From: a virus
DNA length: 34,256 nucleotides
Virus record (IMG/VR): IMGVR_UViG_3300013372_004188
Span: 1 to 34,256 of that record
Strand: one strand, 5' to 3'
In this document: positions 1 through 7,658 of the stretch, piece after piece
How positions within the stretch are numbered: the first letter of the stretch is position 1
Layout of the letters: every line of letters starts with the position of its first letter
Translations under genes and position numbers: made by a program
The notes under the pieces: model-generated
The model's input: the letters and a program-made list of their open reading frames with translations, nothing else
What the model was told of the DNA's origin: nothing
Databases searched by the model: none

Positions 1-46
1 CCCCCCCTATTATCCCCCAAACTATCCCTTGATCCCCATCCCCCCT
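1..46 (-). other. G-quadruplex-capable G-rich tract
   Basis: The plus strand carries five C-runs of 7, 5, 3, 4 and 6 bases separated by loops of 6, 7, 5 and 2 bases, so the minus strand fits the G3+N1-7 quadruplex rule with one run to spare. This stands out in an AT-rich genome. No gene is visible here. Folding is inferred from the pattern only, and the tract may continue beyond the window edge. Confidence 0.5.
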
Positions 47-52
47 TTCTTT

Positions 53-104
53 AATAAAAATACTTCGTATTTTTATTGCGCTTTGCGCGATTTGTTGAAA
101 ATCG
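53..104. repeat. three tandem short inverted repeats upstream of dUTPase gene
   Basis: Three hairpins follow one another. The first is AATAAAAATAC/GTATTTTTATT around a TTC loop (53-77), the second GCGC-TTT-GCGC (78-88), and the third CGATTT-GTTGA-AAATCG (88-104). A perfect TTGACA lies just after, at 106-111, but no good -10 box is seen 16-18 bases further on. The block may be the end of an upstream transcript or a leader of the dUTPase operon. The structures are seen; the role is unknown. Confidence 0.5.
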
Positions 105-140
105 ATTGACAAGTTTTAGAATCTGTGCGAAATTCAAGTC

Positions 141-608
141 ATGGAACAAACATCGTTCAAAGTTTTAAAAAATGGATTCGAAAACAATCTGATCGCACCA
201 GCCAAAGGAGACGCTGGTTGGGATTTGATTGCTTCTTCCGGTCCAGAAATTGTTTTCTCTGATGAGAAAAAGAAAAATATTTTATATATCGAATATGACA
301 CTGGTGTTGTGCTTCAGCCACCAAATGGATTTTATACATTGCTTTTTCCTAGATCTAGCATTAGTAAATACGAATTATCTTTAGCAAATTCTGTTGGAGT
401 TATCGACTCTGGTTATAGAAATACAATTAAATTAAGGTTTAGATTTTTAGGCAAAAAGCTTTCTAAAAATTCCCTGATCTATCAAAAGGGAGATAAAATT
501 GGACAATTGATATTCGCTCCAATGTTTATGTTTTCCGCTCATCAAACAGAATCGCTTGAAGAATCTGAAAGAGGTTTAGCTGGATTTGGAGAAAGGACAG
601 GCTCATGA
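141..608 (+). CDS. dut: dUTPase (trimeric type)
   Basis: It hydrolyses dUTP to dUMP and pyrophosphate, keeping uracil out of phage DNA and supplying dUMP for dTTP synthesis. All five trimeric dUTPase motifs are readable: DAGWDL (residues 24-29), PRSS (70-73), GVIDSGYRN (86-94, with D89 as the expected catalytic Asp), GDKIGQL (117-123), and the C-terminal RGLAGFGERTGS arm (144-155) that closes over the substrate. At 155 residues it has the usual family length. The ATG at 141 has no clear Shine-Dalgarno. The stop overlaps the next start as ATGA, so it is probably co-translated with the sigma-like gene. Confidence 0.95.
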   Translation: MEQTSFKVLKNGFENNLIAPAKGDAGWDLIASSGPEIVFSDEKKKNILYIEYDTGVVLQPPNGFYTLLFPRSSISKYELSLANSVGVIDSGYRNTIKLRFRFLGKKLSKNSLIYQKGDKIGQLIFAPMFMFSAHQTESLEESERGLAGFGERTGS

Positions 609-1186
609 GATTAATGCCAGAGCAGATGGACGATCTCGACCTGATTCAAGAAGTCAGGTCAAACGGAAACAGTTCTTGTTTCAAAGAAATCGTTAATCGT
701 CACTCTGGCATTTATCTTCAAATGATTCATAGCTACGCTCCAAAAGAGACTTCTATTGATAATTTTTATGATTTATTAAATAGTAAAGAGTCGCATATTT
801 ACGATGCGATTCAATCTTTTGATGAAAATAGAAAGATAAAATTCTCAACTTATCTTGGCAATTGTACTCGGTGGCTTTGTTTAAATTCGTCTAACAAAAG
901 AAGACACCAGCAGATTGAAGAAAATTTTGATTGCATATTTGAAACCGAAGAAGAAAAAGAATCTTCAGATCAAAAAACCATAGAAGAAATCTTGTCTAAA
1001 CTCGATGAATTTGAAGATCAAAGAATTAAAAAAATATTTCGGATGAGATATTTTAGCGGAGAAAAAAAGCCATTAGCTTGGAGAAAAATTGCAAAAGAGC
1101 TTGACTTATCGATTCAAGGCTGTATAAATATCCACAATTCAGCCTTCAAAAAGCTGAAGAAAAACTATCAAAAAAAATATGATTAA
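605..1186 (+). CDS. phage-encoded sigma-70-family factor (possible gp55-type late sigma)
   Basis: This protein probably binds host RNA polymerase and redirects it to phage promoters. Residues 10-100 resemble sigma region 2: a FKEIVNRHSGIY segment (26-37), then YDAIQSFDENRKIKFSTYL (66-84), which matches the A-x3-FD-x(n)-KFSTY core of region 2.3/2.4. Residues about 125-190 form a region-4-like helix-turn-helix (WRKIAKELDLS, 159-169). At 193 residues it is close to T4 gp55 in size and lacks region 1.1. The start has a good AAAGGA Shine-Dalgarno 7 bases upstream and overlaps the dUTPase stop. Its target promoters are unknown; candidates are the repeated elements at 24756 and 26669. It could also be an ECF-like sigma. 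Confidence 0.75.
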   Translation: MRLMPEQMDDLDLIQEVRSNGNSSCFKEIVNRHSGIYLQMIHSYAPKETSIDNFYDLLNSKESHIYDAIQSFDENRKIKFSTYLGNCTRWLCLNSSNKRRHQQIEENFDCIFETEEEKESSDQKTIEEILSKLDEFEDQRIKKIFRMRYFSGEKKPLAWRKIAKELDLSIQGCINIHNSAFKKLKKNYQKKYD

Positions 1187-1613
1187 CGTAGTAGCACTCG
1201 CAGGAAACGCCGTGGGAGATCCCACTGTTCGTTCGACAAATTCAGGCAAGAAGGTCGCAACCTTTCGCCTTGCTGTAAACAACCCACTTTCTGAAAAGGA
1301 AGTGCTTTTCATCGATGTTGACACTTGGGAAAAGCAAGCCGAATTCGTTGAAAAGTACGTCAAGAAGGGAAGTCTTATTTCAGTTGTTGGACGATTGAAG
1401 CAAGACACTTGGGAGAAGGATGGTCAAAAGCGTTCTTCTATTTCCGTAATTACCGAGCGTCTTAACTTCGTAAATTCTGGAAAGAAGAAGGACGGAGGGG
1501 AAGCTTCTGACGAAGACGCTTCCGCGCCACGCACCGCAAAGCCCGCAGCAAAAACTTATGCAAAGGCTGCTCCAAAGCCAGCTACTGATTCAGACGACGA
1601 TATTCCAATTTAA
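1179..1613 (+). CDS. ssb: single-stranded DNA-binding protein
   Basis: It coats single-stranded DNA during replication and recombination. Residues 1-105 form a bacterial-type SSB OB fold (MINVVALAGNAVGDPTVR, later KKVATFRLAVNN, VDTWEKQAEFVEKYVKKG and VVGRLKQDTWEKDGQ). Residues 106-138 are a low-complexity Ala/Lys/Pro linker. The protein ends in DDDIPI, close to the DDDIPF tip by which bacterial SSB recruits partner proteins, so interaction with host repair proteins is plausible. Codon use is richer in G+C (many AAG, GTC, CGC codons) than in its neighbours, as in the major tail gene, which suggests high expression. It overlaps the sigma-like gene by 8 bases. Confidence 0.93.
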   Translation: MINVVALAGNAVGDPTVRSTNSGKKVATFRLAVNNPLSEKEVLFIDVDTWEKQAEFVEKYVKKGSLISVVGRLKQDTWEKDGQKRSSISVITERLNFVNSGKKKDGGEASDEDASAPRTAKPAAKTYAKAAPKPATDSDDDIPI

Positions 1614-2713
1614 TGAAAATCTCCTTTGAAGCTCCCTTAAACCCAATTTCTTTTGGGAACGTTTCTTATAATTTTTTAAAAGAATTTTATAAAATCGCTC
1701 AAAAGGATTCTTCATTCCAGTTATTGATTCATCCAATTGCTGAAGTGAATTTAAGCGCGTTTGATAAAATAGAAAAAGATTTTTCTAATTGGATTCAATC
1801 GTGCCTTAATAATAGGTTTAAATTCTTATCAAAGGACACTACAAGTTTAAAGCTTTGGCATTTAAATGGAGCGCAAAATAGAATTTGCCCAAAACAAGTG
1901 CTTTATACTTTTTATGAACTTGACGAGCCGACAGATGTAGAACGCTGCATCGTCGGCTTACAAGATACAACAATTTTTTCGAGCGCAAATTCCGCTAGAA
2001 GCTTTGCTTTTTCCGGTCTTGGAAAAGTTTATTCTGTTCCATTAGGATTTGACAGCGATTTCTTTAAAACATCAAAAACATATCTTGAAGGTAAAACCCA
2101 TTTTATTTTAATGGGTAAGTTTGAAAAAAGAAAGCATACCGACAAAATCATCAAGACTTGGATAAAGAAATATGGAAACAATCCGAAATATCAACTTACC
2201 TGTTCTATTTTAAATCCTTTCCTGAATAAAGATTTGATGAAAAATATAATGGATGGATATAGGTCGTTGGCTTGGAACGTTAACTTTCTACCTTTTGTAA
2301 AAACAAACTCAGAAGTTAATGACATTTTAAACTCTGCCGACATTGATTTGAGCGGCCTATCTGGAGCAGAGGGTTGGGGACTGCCATCTTTTAATGCAAC
2401 ATGCTTGGGTAAATGGAGCATTGTACTTAATGCTACTAGTCATTTAGATTGGGCTACAAAAACAAATTCAATTCTAGTTGAACCTTCTGGTAAAATTCCA
2501 GCATACGATAACACTTTCTTTGTGAAAGGCGCGCCTTTTAATCAGGGAAATATTTATGATTTTACTGAAGATCAGGCTGTCGCGGCTATGGAAAAAGCCG
2601 TCAAACTTGTTGAAGATAAAAAAATAAACGAAGAAGGAATAAAATTGGGACAAACTTTCACTTACGAAAGAACCGTGGGACAAATTGTTTCAATTATAAA
2701 TCAACTTCCTTAA
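1613..2713 (+). CDS. GT4-type glycosyltransferase
   Basis: This is a GT-B fold glycosyltransferase of about normal length (366 residues). The C-terminal half has the nucleotide-sugar-binding signature: HFILMGKFEKRKHTDKII opens the second Rossmann domain, and GAEGWGLPSFNATCLGK, with E253 in the usual position, is the donor-binding motif of GT4 enzymes. The N-terminal acceptor domain is divergent (MKISFEAPLNPISFGNVSYN). It starts in a TAATG overlap with ssb, so it belongs to the dut-sigma-ssb operon and not to the fibre operons that hold the other glycosyltransferases. Acceptor and sugar are unknown; host envelope, phage DNA or virion protein are all possible. Confidence 0.8.
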   Translation: MKISFEAPLNPISFGNVSYNFLKEFYKIAQKDSSFQLLIHPIAEVNLSAFDKIEKDFSNWIQSCLNNRFKFLSKDTTSLKLWHLNGAQNRICPKQVLYTFYELDEPTDVERCIVGLQDTTIFSSANSARSFAFSGLGKVYSVPLGFDSDFFKTSKTYLEGKTHFILMGKFEKRKHTDKIIKTWIKKYGNNPKYQLTCSILNPFLNKDLMKNIMDGYRSLAWNVNFLPFVKTNSEVNDILNSADIDLSGLSGAEGWGLPSFNATCLGKWSIVLNATSHLDWATKTNSILVEPSGKIPAYDNTFFVKGAPFNQGNIYDFTEDQAVAAMEKAVKLVEDKKINEEGIKLGQTFTYERTVGQIVSIINQLP

Positions 2714-2726
2714 ACCTTACTCGTAA

Positions 2727-3170
2727 ATGAGTTGGCACAGCAAATGCAAATCATCAGTTCTTATGTATATTAATTCACAAATAACAGATGCAGTCACGCA
2801 AACGCTAGGTTCGTCTTATTCATCTTCTAGCTACACTCTATCAAGTATTCCAGCGGAATGGAACACTTCTGGATGTTTTGACGGATTTCCTGAATTTAAA
2901 CAGGAAACAGAAGACGGTTACAAGATTATCGTTTGCATCCCTGGATGCTCAAAGGAAAATGTTTCCGTTAAGTATGTTCCTGATGAAAACGTTGTGAACC
3001 TTGAGGCTAAGTCAGAAGTAGAAAACTTCAATCGAAATTATGAGGCGTCGTATCGCGTTCCAAAGAAGTTCAATTTGGAAGAGATTCAATGCTCATTAAA
3101 AAATGGCCTTTTGACCATCTTTGCTCCACACAGTAAAAATTCAAAACCTAAAGAAGTTAAAATCACATAA
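2727..3170 (+). CDS. small heat-shock protein, Hsp20/alpha-crystallin family
   Basis: It is an ATP-independent holdase chaperone. Residues about 55-135 fit an alpha-crystallin domain: FKQETEDGYKIIVCIPGCSK, then NVSVKYVPDENVVNLEAK, a YRVPKKFNLEEIQCSLKNG segment and LLTIFAP. The NGLLTIFAP ending matches the conserved (N/D)GvLtI.lP strand. The N-terminal 50 residues are serine-rich and unconserved, and a second in-frame ATG at 2763 could be the real start, since neither has a Shine-Dalgarno. Hsp20 is widespread in T4-like cyanophages, where it is thought to help scaffolding or virion folding. It is the last gene before a strong terminator. Confidence 0.88.
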   Translation: MSWHSKCKSSVLMYINSQITDAVTQTLGSSYSSSSYTLSSIPAEWNTSGCFDGFPEFKQETEDGYKIIVCIPGCSKENVSVKYVPDENVVNLEAKSEVENFNRNYEASYRVPKKFNLEEIQCSLKNGLLTIFAPHSKNSKPKEVKIT

Positions 3171-3174
3171 ACCC

Positions 3175-3201
3175 AAAGCCGCTTGAAAAAGCGGCTTTTT
3201 T
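3175..3201 (+). terminator. Rho-independent terminator after Hsp20 gene
   Basis: A 10-base-pair stem, AAAGCCGCTT/AAGCGGCTTT, encloses a GAAA tetraloop and is followed by more T residues. It lies 5 bases after the Hsp20 stop codon and should end the dut-sigma-ssb-GT-Hsp20 transcript. Confidence 0.9.
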
Positions 3202-3214
3202 GTTAATATAAAAT

Positions 3215-3598
3215 ATGCCACTTTACACTTATCAGAACCCACAGACGGGAGAAACAATTGACCTTATTCAAACAATGAACGAGGAACACTCATATACTGA
3301 CAAAAACGGGCTTCAGTGGAAAAGGGTATTCCAAGTGCCTAACGCCGCTGTAGACTCGCAAATAGACGCTAATAACCCACTGGCATTCGTGGACGCAACA
3401 AGGAACAAGAAAGGTACATACGGCGACCTTTTAGACAAAAGCGCTGAACTTAGCGAAAAGAGGGCCAAAACATACGGAGGAGAAGACCCTATTAAGCAAA
3501 AGTTTTTAAATGATTATTCAAAAAAGACGAAGGGTAAAAAGCACCCATCGTTATTGAAAAAGACCTATGAGTCAAAAAATGTTAAAGTAGATTATTAA
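3215..3598 (+). CDS. FmdB-like phage protein lacking the zinc-binding cysteines
   Basis: The N-terminus (MPLYTYQNPQTGETIDLIQT) matches the MP-x-Y-x-Y...G start of FmdB-type regulatory proteins, a fold often found in aquatic phage genomes. The usual CxxC pairs are replaced and the 127-residue protein has no cysteine, so it cannot form the zinc ribbon. The C-terminal half is lysine-rich and probably helical (GDLLDKSAELSEKRAKTYGG), ending in a basic tail. The gene follows the terminator after Hsp20, its AT-rich leader has no Shine-Dalgarno, and its end overlaps the oppositely oriented glycosyltransferase gene by 17 bases. Function is unknown. Confidence 0.7.
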   Translation: MPLYTYQNPQTGETIDLIQTMNEEHSYTDKNGLQWKRVFQVPNAAVDSQIDANNPLAFVDATRNKKGTYGDLLDKSAELSEKRAKTYGGEDPIKQKFLNDYSKKTKGKKHPSLLKKTYESKNVKVDY

Positions 3599-5705
3599 TT
3601 TTTTCCATTACCATTTCTGGCGTAATGGATCTTGTGCATTCAAAATTCTTATTTTCTGGACACCATAGCCAATTGTTTTTGTCAAATGTATGCTTTTCGT
3701 TATTCCAGCATCCGTTACATACTTTTTCATTTATAATTCTATAAGGCGTTTCGAATTCTGCAAATGGCTTGCTGAAGCCGCTAATTAAAACTACAGGCTT
3801 ATTCAAAGCCCAAGCAAGCCAAGACAAACCAGATCCCAAGCCTATAAAGAATTTTGAGTTATGAATTTGGGACATTCTTAACTCAAGGGGAAAATCTCCG
3901 GTTTTATCAACTGCGCCTTTGGGAATTGGATTCATTATCGCATTGCCAAATAACGAATACCTATCAATGCACCAAGCCTCATATCCCTTTTTATTTAAAA
4001 GCTCAATCAGCTTTTCCCACCCATTCGGATTATTCCAATATTTGCATTGTGCCGTGCTTTGAGTTGCTATACAAACATATTTTTTATTTGTTTGACCTAC
4101 ATTTGGGAATGATAACTTGGGCCTGTCTTCGCGATGATCTAGTTCTAAAATATAACTTGGAACATGATTTAGTTTTGTTAAACGAGGATTGACAACAGAT
4201 TTATCAATCCAATTTTCCATAAAATAACCTACGTCATAAACGGCATAATAGCCATTATTTGAATTTTGTTCTGAAATAAAATTTATATTTTTATAATTTG
4301 GCTTTAAAGATCTGAGCAAATCTTGATTGTATAAAGTGCAATCTATTTGACATTCATGCTTTTTTTGGAACCTATCTATAACAGGGACATACGCCAACAA
4401 ATCACCTAAGCTTCCTGTTTCTACATTTATTTTTACCTTTTTGCCTTTTAAGTTTAATTTTTCAGAAAAAATCAACATTCTACCATTAGGTGTTTTTTCA
4501 TAAACATTCACTTTCCAGTTTACAAAATAACTTCGTTTTGGTCTTGACCACATATTATTGTTTATTGTTGTCGCATATATTAATTCGCCAGAAGAGTCAT
4601 CTATAAATTCAATATCATATGTTTTCTTTTGAGAGCCAATAACTTCAGCTTTAACTCCTTGGCGAAAATCTATAATAACTTTATTATCTTCAGTATTTAT
4701 TTCTGTGTCCCGATAAGACTGAATAAATCTATTTGCAAAAATCTGCTCTCTATATTCACTGTACAAATTGACCAAATCATTTACTCTATTTGAATAAGAA
4801 TTTTTTTCAGCGTTCGCCAAAGCTTTTTCTTTAAAACTTGAGTAATTATTTACTACTGTTTTAATTCCATTAATTGCTGATTCCAAATTTCTTTCTGTAA
4901 CGCACATACCATCGTATTGTTTTTCTTCAAAAGTCCCAACAACTGGCAATCCACAAGACATAGCTTCAAGTAAAGTTAAATTTGGATGACCCGCTTCTAA
5001 TTCCGAAAAATGCAGAAAAATATCGTGCTTACCATAAAGCTCTATGAGTTGAGTTTCGCTCAAATCAAAAAATTTAGTCAGTTTTAAATAATTGTTTATT
5101 TCGCTTGGCAAGGTAGAAAAAAAGTTTTCATTATTTTTGGGACCAGCTATAGTTATGGGCAAGTCAAGTTTCATAGCTGCCTCAATAGCAATTTTGAAAC
5201 CCTTTCTATCTGCATTTGGATTACCAGCATACCCGTTATTCGCAACGCACAACAAACTGACACCATCTTTTAAAATATTAAAATTTAATTTGTCTTTTGT
5301 TGGAGCAAAAACATCCGTATTTACAGCGTGAGAAAAATATCTTAATTTTTTACTTCCAAAATATTCCACGAAAAACTTGCATGGAGATGTTGATATTACG
5401 CTATTTTCTATGGCTTTTAAATTTTCTTTAAAGCAGTGAGAATCTTTTCCGTACAAGAAAGCATGGTGATCGTGAATGGTAAAAATATATGGAATTTCTC
5501 TTTCAAAGCACATGTTTGCTAGATTAGCGACATGAACATGAACTACTTGACTATCATCATAGTTAACATCATTTAAATATTTAATCTCGCTTTTAATTCC
5601 ATTTTTTTCAAGCTGTAAGTGATAATCCCAAATAATTTTTTCTACAGCGCCCCACCCATTAGGAGGTATAGCCAACAGGCCAGGAGTTATATTTATAACT
5701 TTCAT
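3582..5705 (-). CDS. bifunctional glycosyltransferase: GT4 domain fused to TibC/Aah-like GT9 protein O-heptosyltransferase domain
   Basis: Residues 1-325 are a GT4 glycosyltransferase: glycine-rich start with PPNGWGAVE (14-22) and donor motif EAGHPNLTLLEAMSCGLPVV (237-256). Residues about 343-425 are a beta-rich domain (NMWSRPKRSYFVNWKVNVY), followed from about 426 by a GT9-type Rossmann domain (VETGSLGDLLAYVPVIDRF; IGLGSGLSWLAWALNKPVVL). The C-terminus carries C663-x2-C666, C682 and C690 in the context CNGCW...WCP...FEC. This arrangement matches the bacterial autotransporter heptosyltransferases (Aah/TibC), in which four cysteines hold iron. Those enzymes put heptose on serines of beta-solenoid adhesins. 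The gene is the last of the fibre/oxygenase/glycosyltransferase operon and starts in an ATGA overlap. The GT9 assignment is strong by motif; the exact sugar and protein target are inference. Confidence 0.82.
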   Translation of the reverse strand: MKVINITPGLLAIPPNGWGAVEKIIWDYHLQLEKNGIKSEIKYLNDVNYDDSQVVHVHVANLANMCFEREIPYIFTIHDHHAFLYGKDSHCFKENLKAIENSVISTSPCKFFVEYFGSKKLRYFSHAVNTDVFAPTKDKLNFNILKDGVSLLCVANNGYAGNPNADRKGFKIAIEAAMKLDLPITIAGPKNNENFFSTLPSEINNYLKLTKFFDLSETQLIELYGKHDIFLHFSELEAGHPNLTLLEAMSCGLPVVGTFEEKQYDGMCVTERNLESAINGIKTVVNNYSSFKEKALANAEKNSYSNRVNDLVNLYSEYREQIFANRFIQSYRDTEINTEDNKVIIDFRQGVKAEVIGSQKKTYDIEFIDDSSGELIYATTINNNMWSRPKRSYFVNWKVNVYEKTPNGRMLIFSEKLNLKGKKVKINVETGSLGDLLAYVPVIDRFQKKHECQIDCTLYNQDLLRSLKPNYKNINFISEQNSNNGYYAVYDVGYFMENWIDKSVVNPRLTKLNHVPSYILELDHREDRPKLSFPNVGQTNKKYVCIATQSTAQCKYWNNPNGWEKLIELLNKKGYEAWCIDRYSLFGNAIMNPIPKGAVDKTGDFPLELRMSQIHNSKFFIGLGSGLSWLAWALNKPVVLISGFSKPFAEFETPYRIINEKVCNGCWNNEKHTFDKNNWLWCPENKNFECTRSITPEMVMEKINNLL

Positions 5706-7657
5706 ATTTTTTTAACTAAACCAAGTTCACTTATTTTAGATAAATACTCTTGGTCTACAAGTATTTTTTTAGTATAAATTTCTTTTTCTTCTCTTACTTT
5801 TAGTTCAACATTTATGGGGTTATCTCTTTTTTCGATGATTTTGATAAATGTTTGCCTACCAGTTATTTGGACATTTTGCGTCTCTTCATTTAATGTTAAT
5901 TGTGCAATTCTATTATCAATAGAATTTGAAGTATGAAAAACTATAGCTAATGCATTATGATTTTCAACTGGTAAAACCGCAAAATACTCTACTTGAGAAT
6001 TCGAATCTATCTCGCACTCCTTCACATCTTCATTGTATTCGCTCATCGAAGATTTATAAACATTCTCTTCGCTTTTTAAATTATGAAAATATATATTTTC
6101 TAACCCATTAGATTCAGAGCCTATTTTCTGCATCCAATTGTTATATTCTAATTGATCTTTTATCAATGGAAATTTATTAGCGAATAATTCTGTTTTTATT
6201 GCATGAAAAACTGTTTTAAAAGTACTCCCTTCTTGACATGGCTCTTCAACAAAATAAGCATCATTTTTATTTAATTTTGACAAAACTTTAGATAGAAACT
6301 TTTTATCTTTTAACAAAAAATCAAAATTCATGCATATAGCTTTTTTATATCCAAGCTTTTTTGCAAAGTTGATTCCATTGTAATAGTTTGTATATACAGC
6401 TGGACCATGATAGATATCGTTATCCGTTTTATCTAAACATAATTGTATTTGATAATTATGATCTCCTTCCCTTGCATGCCCAGTGAATCTTTTGTAAAAT
6501 GTATGTTTAGTCAAAATATTATTTTTATCAACAACACAGTAATCAGAAACATTTTGCAAAACCTCTGGAACTGAACAGTGCGAGGTTAATATAACAGGAG
6601 CGTCACTAATTTGCTTTAAATGGCTAATGCATTTTTCAGTTATTTCTGTTATTGAATTATTTACGGGATAAGACGATAAGACAAAAGCATAATCATTAAA
6701 TTTTGTTATATTTAATTTATCTAAAATTTTACTTTCATTTTCTTTTAGATTGTCAAAGTTTAAATATTCTACATTGTGAAATTTGTCGTACATTCCCAAA
6801 TAAACTGGCAAATTATAAATTAAACTTGGAATATTAAAAGAAATCGCCTCTCTAATAACAAGTGGACTCGTTTCTTTATTATTTTCCGACCCTCTTGAAG
6901 TAAAAAGAAAAAGATCTGCGGCTTGATAAAAATTCTCCACATCTTTTCTTTCGTTCCACCAAGTGCAATTGCTTGGCCACTCTTTCATTAAAGGCTCCCA
7001 ATAAAACCTAAAATTATCAGCCTGATTTCCAATAAAATGAAATTGGATTGGATAATTTATAAGACTTTTTGCGTATTCAATTATTTCAGCTTGGTTTTTC
7101 CTAGGAGTAAAAAGACCAACATTAACAACATGTTTTTTAGAAGGATCTAACCCTAATGCTTTCAGAGCTTGTTCTCTTGGCTTTCTAATTTTTATTGATA
7201 TTGGGTATTCGTGAACTTCAGATGGAATCTTTAAAGACTCTACGTTTCTTTTTTGAAATTCGCTTACGAACGTAAACTTGTCTGGAAAAAACCTTTTTGA
7301 AGATGGATCAAAGCTGCTATCGTGAGAAGTTTCAACTATAGTATATTTTCTTTCTTTGGAGTATATTTTCTCGGCCAAAGCATTGTCCATAAAGTATTCT
7401 GGCATCTCTTCAAGATGCAAAACATCTGGATGTATTTGATTTATAATTTTTAGTAAATCATTTTTATCTTCTCTTAAAGTAAAAAATTTATCTTTTAGCA
7501 AATCGATGATTTGATTTTTTTGTACTACAAACCCACCGTGATCAGCATATTCAACGCAATATATTTCACATTCTTTTTTTAATATCTGTATTTTCTTTAA
7601 AAGAAATTGAGGAAGCCCACCCGTTGATAGATGAGGAGCAATGTAAAGAATTTTCAT
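5702..7657 (-). CDS. multidomain glycosyltransferase (GT4 plus C-terminal transferase-like and beta domains)
   Basis: Residues 1-345 are a GT4 enzyme: MKILYIAPHLSTGGLPQFL start, NVGLFTPRKNQAEIIEYAK at 179-197, and KETSPLVIREAISFNIPSLI (261-280), the EX7E-type donor-binding region. Residues about 350-545 form a second domain (PVILTSHCSVPEVLQNVSDY; HGPAVYTNYYNGINFAKKLG; ICMNFDFLL) that looks like an additional sugar-transferase-type module, though I cannot name its family. Residues 550-651 are predicted beta-rich. The start is placed at 7657 and not at the in-frame 7732, because 7657 begins exactly at the fold and has AGGAGA about 11 bases upstream, while 7732 lies inside the previous gene. Acceptor unknown. 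Confidence 0.8.
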   Translation of the reverse strand: MKILYIAPHLSTGGLPQFLLKKIQILKKECEIYCVEYADHGGFVVQKNQIIDLLKDKFFTLREDKNDLLKIINQIHPDVLHLEEMPEYFMDNALAEKIYSKERKYTIVETSHDSSFDPSSKRFFPDKFTFVSEFQKRNVESLKIPSEVHEYPISIKIRKPREQALKALGLDPSKKHVVNVGLFTPRKNQAEIIEYAKSLINYPIQFHFIGNQADNFRFYWEPLMKEWPSNCTWWNERKDVENFYQAADLFLFTSRGSENNKETSPLVIREAISFNIPSLIYNLPVYLGMYDKFHNVEYLNFDNLKENESKILDKLNITKFNDYAFVLSSYPVNNSITEITEKCISHLKQISDAPVILTSHCSVPEVLQNVSDYCVVDKNNILTKHTFYKRFTGHAREGDHNYQIQLCLDKTDNDIYHGPAVYTNYYNGINFAKKLGYKKAICMNFDFLLKDKKFLSKVLSKLNKNDAYFVEEPCQEGSTFKTVFHAIKTELFANKFPLIKDQLEYNNWMQKIGSESNGLENIYFHNLKSEENVYKSSMSEYNEDVKECEIDSNSQVEYFAVLPVENHNALAIVFHTSNSIDNRIAQLTLNEETQNVQITGRQTFIKIIEKRDNPINVELKVREEKEIYTKKILVDQEYLSKISELGLVKKI

Positions 7658-7658
7658 T

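Noticed and set aside
3207-3212. TATAAA just before the FmdB-like gene as a third copy of the promoter-like element
   Set aside because: Only six bases match, the flanking TTAGA and TGTAAAGTA parts are missing, and it lies 2 bases from the ATG.
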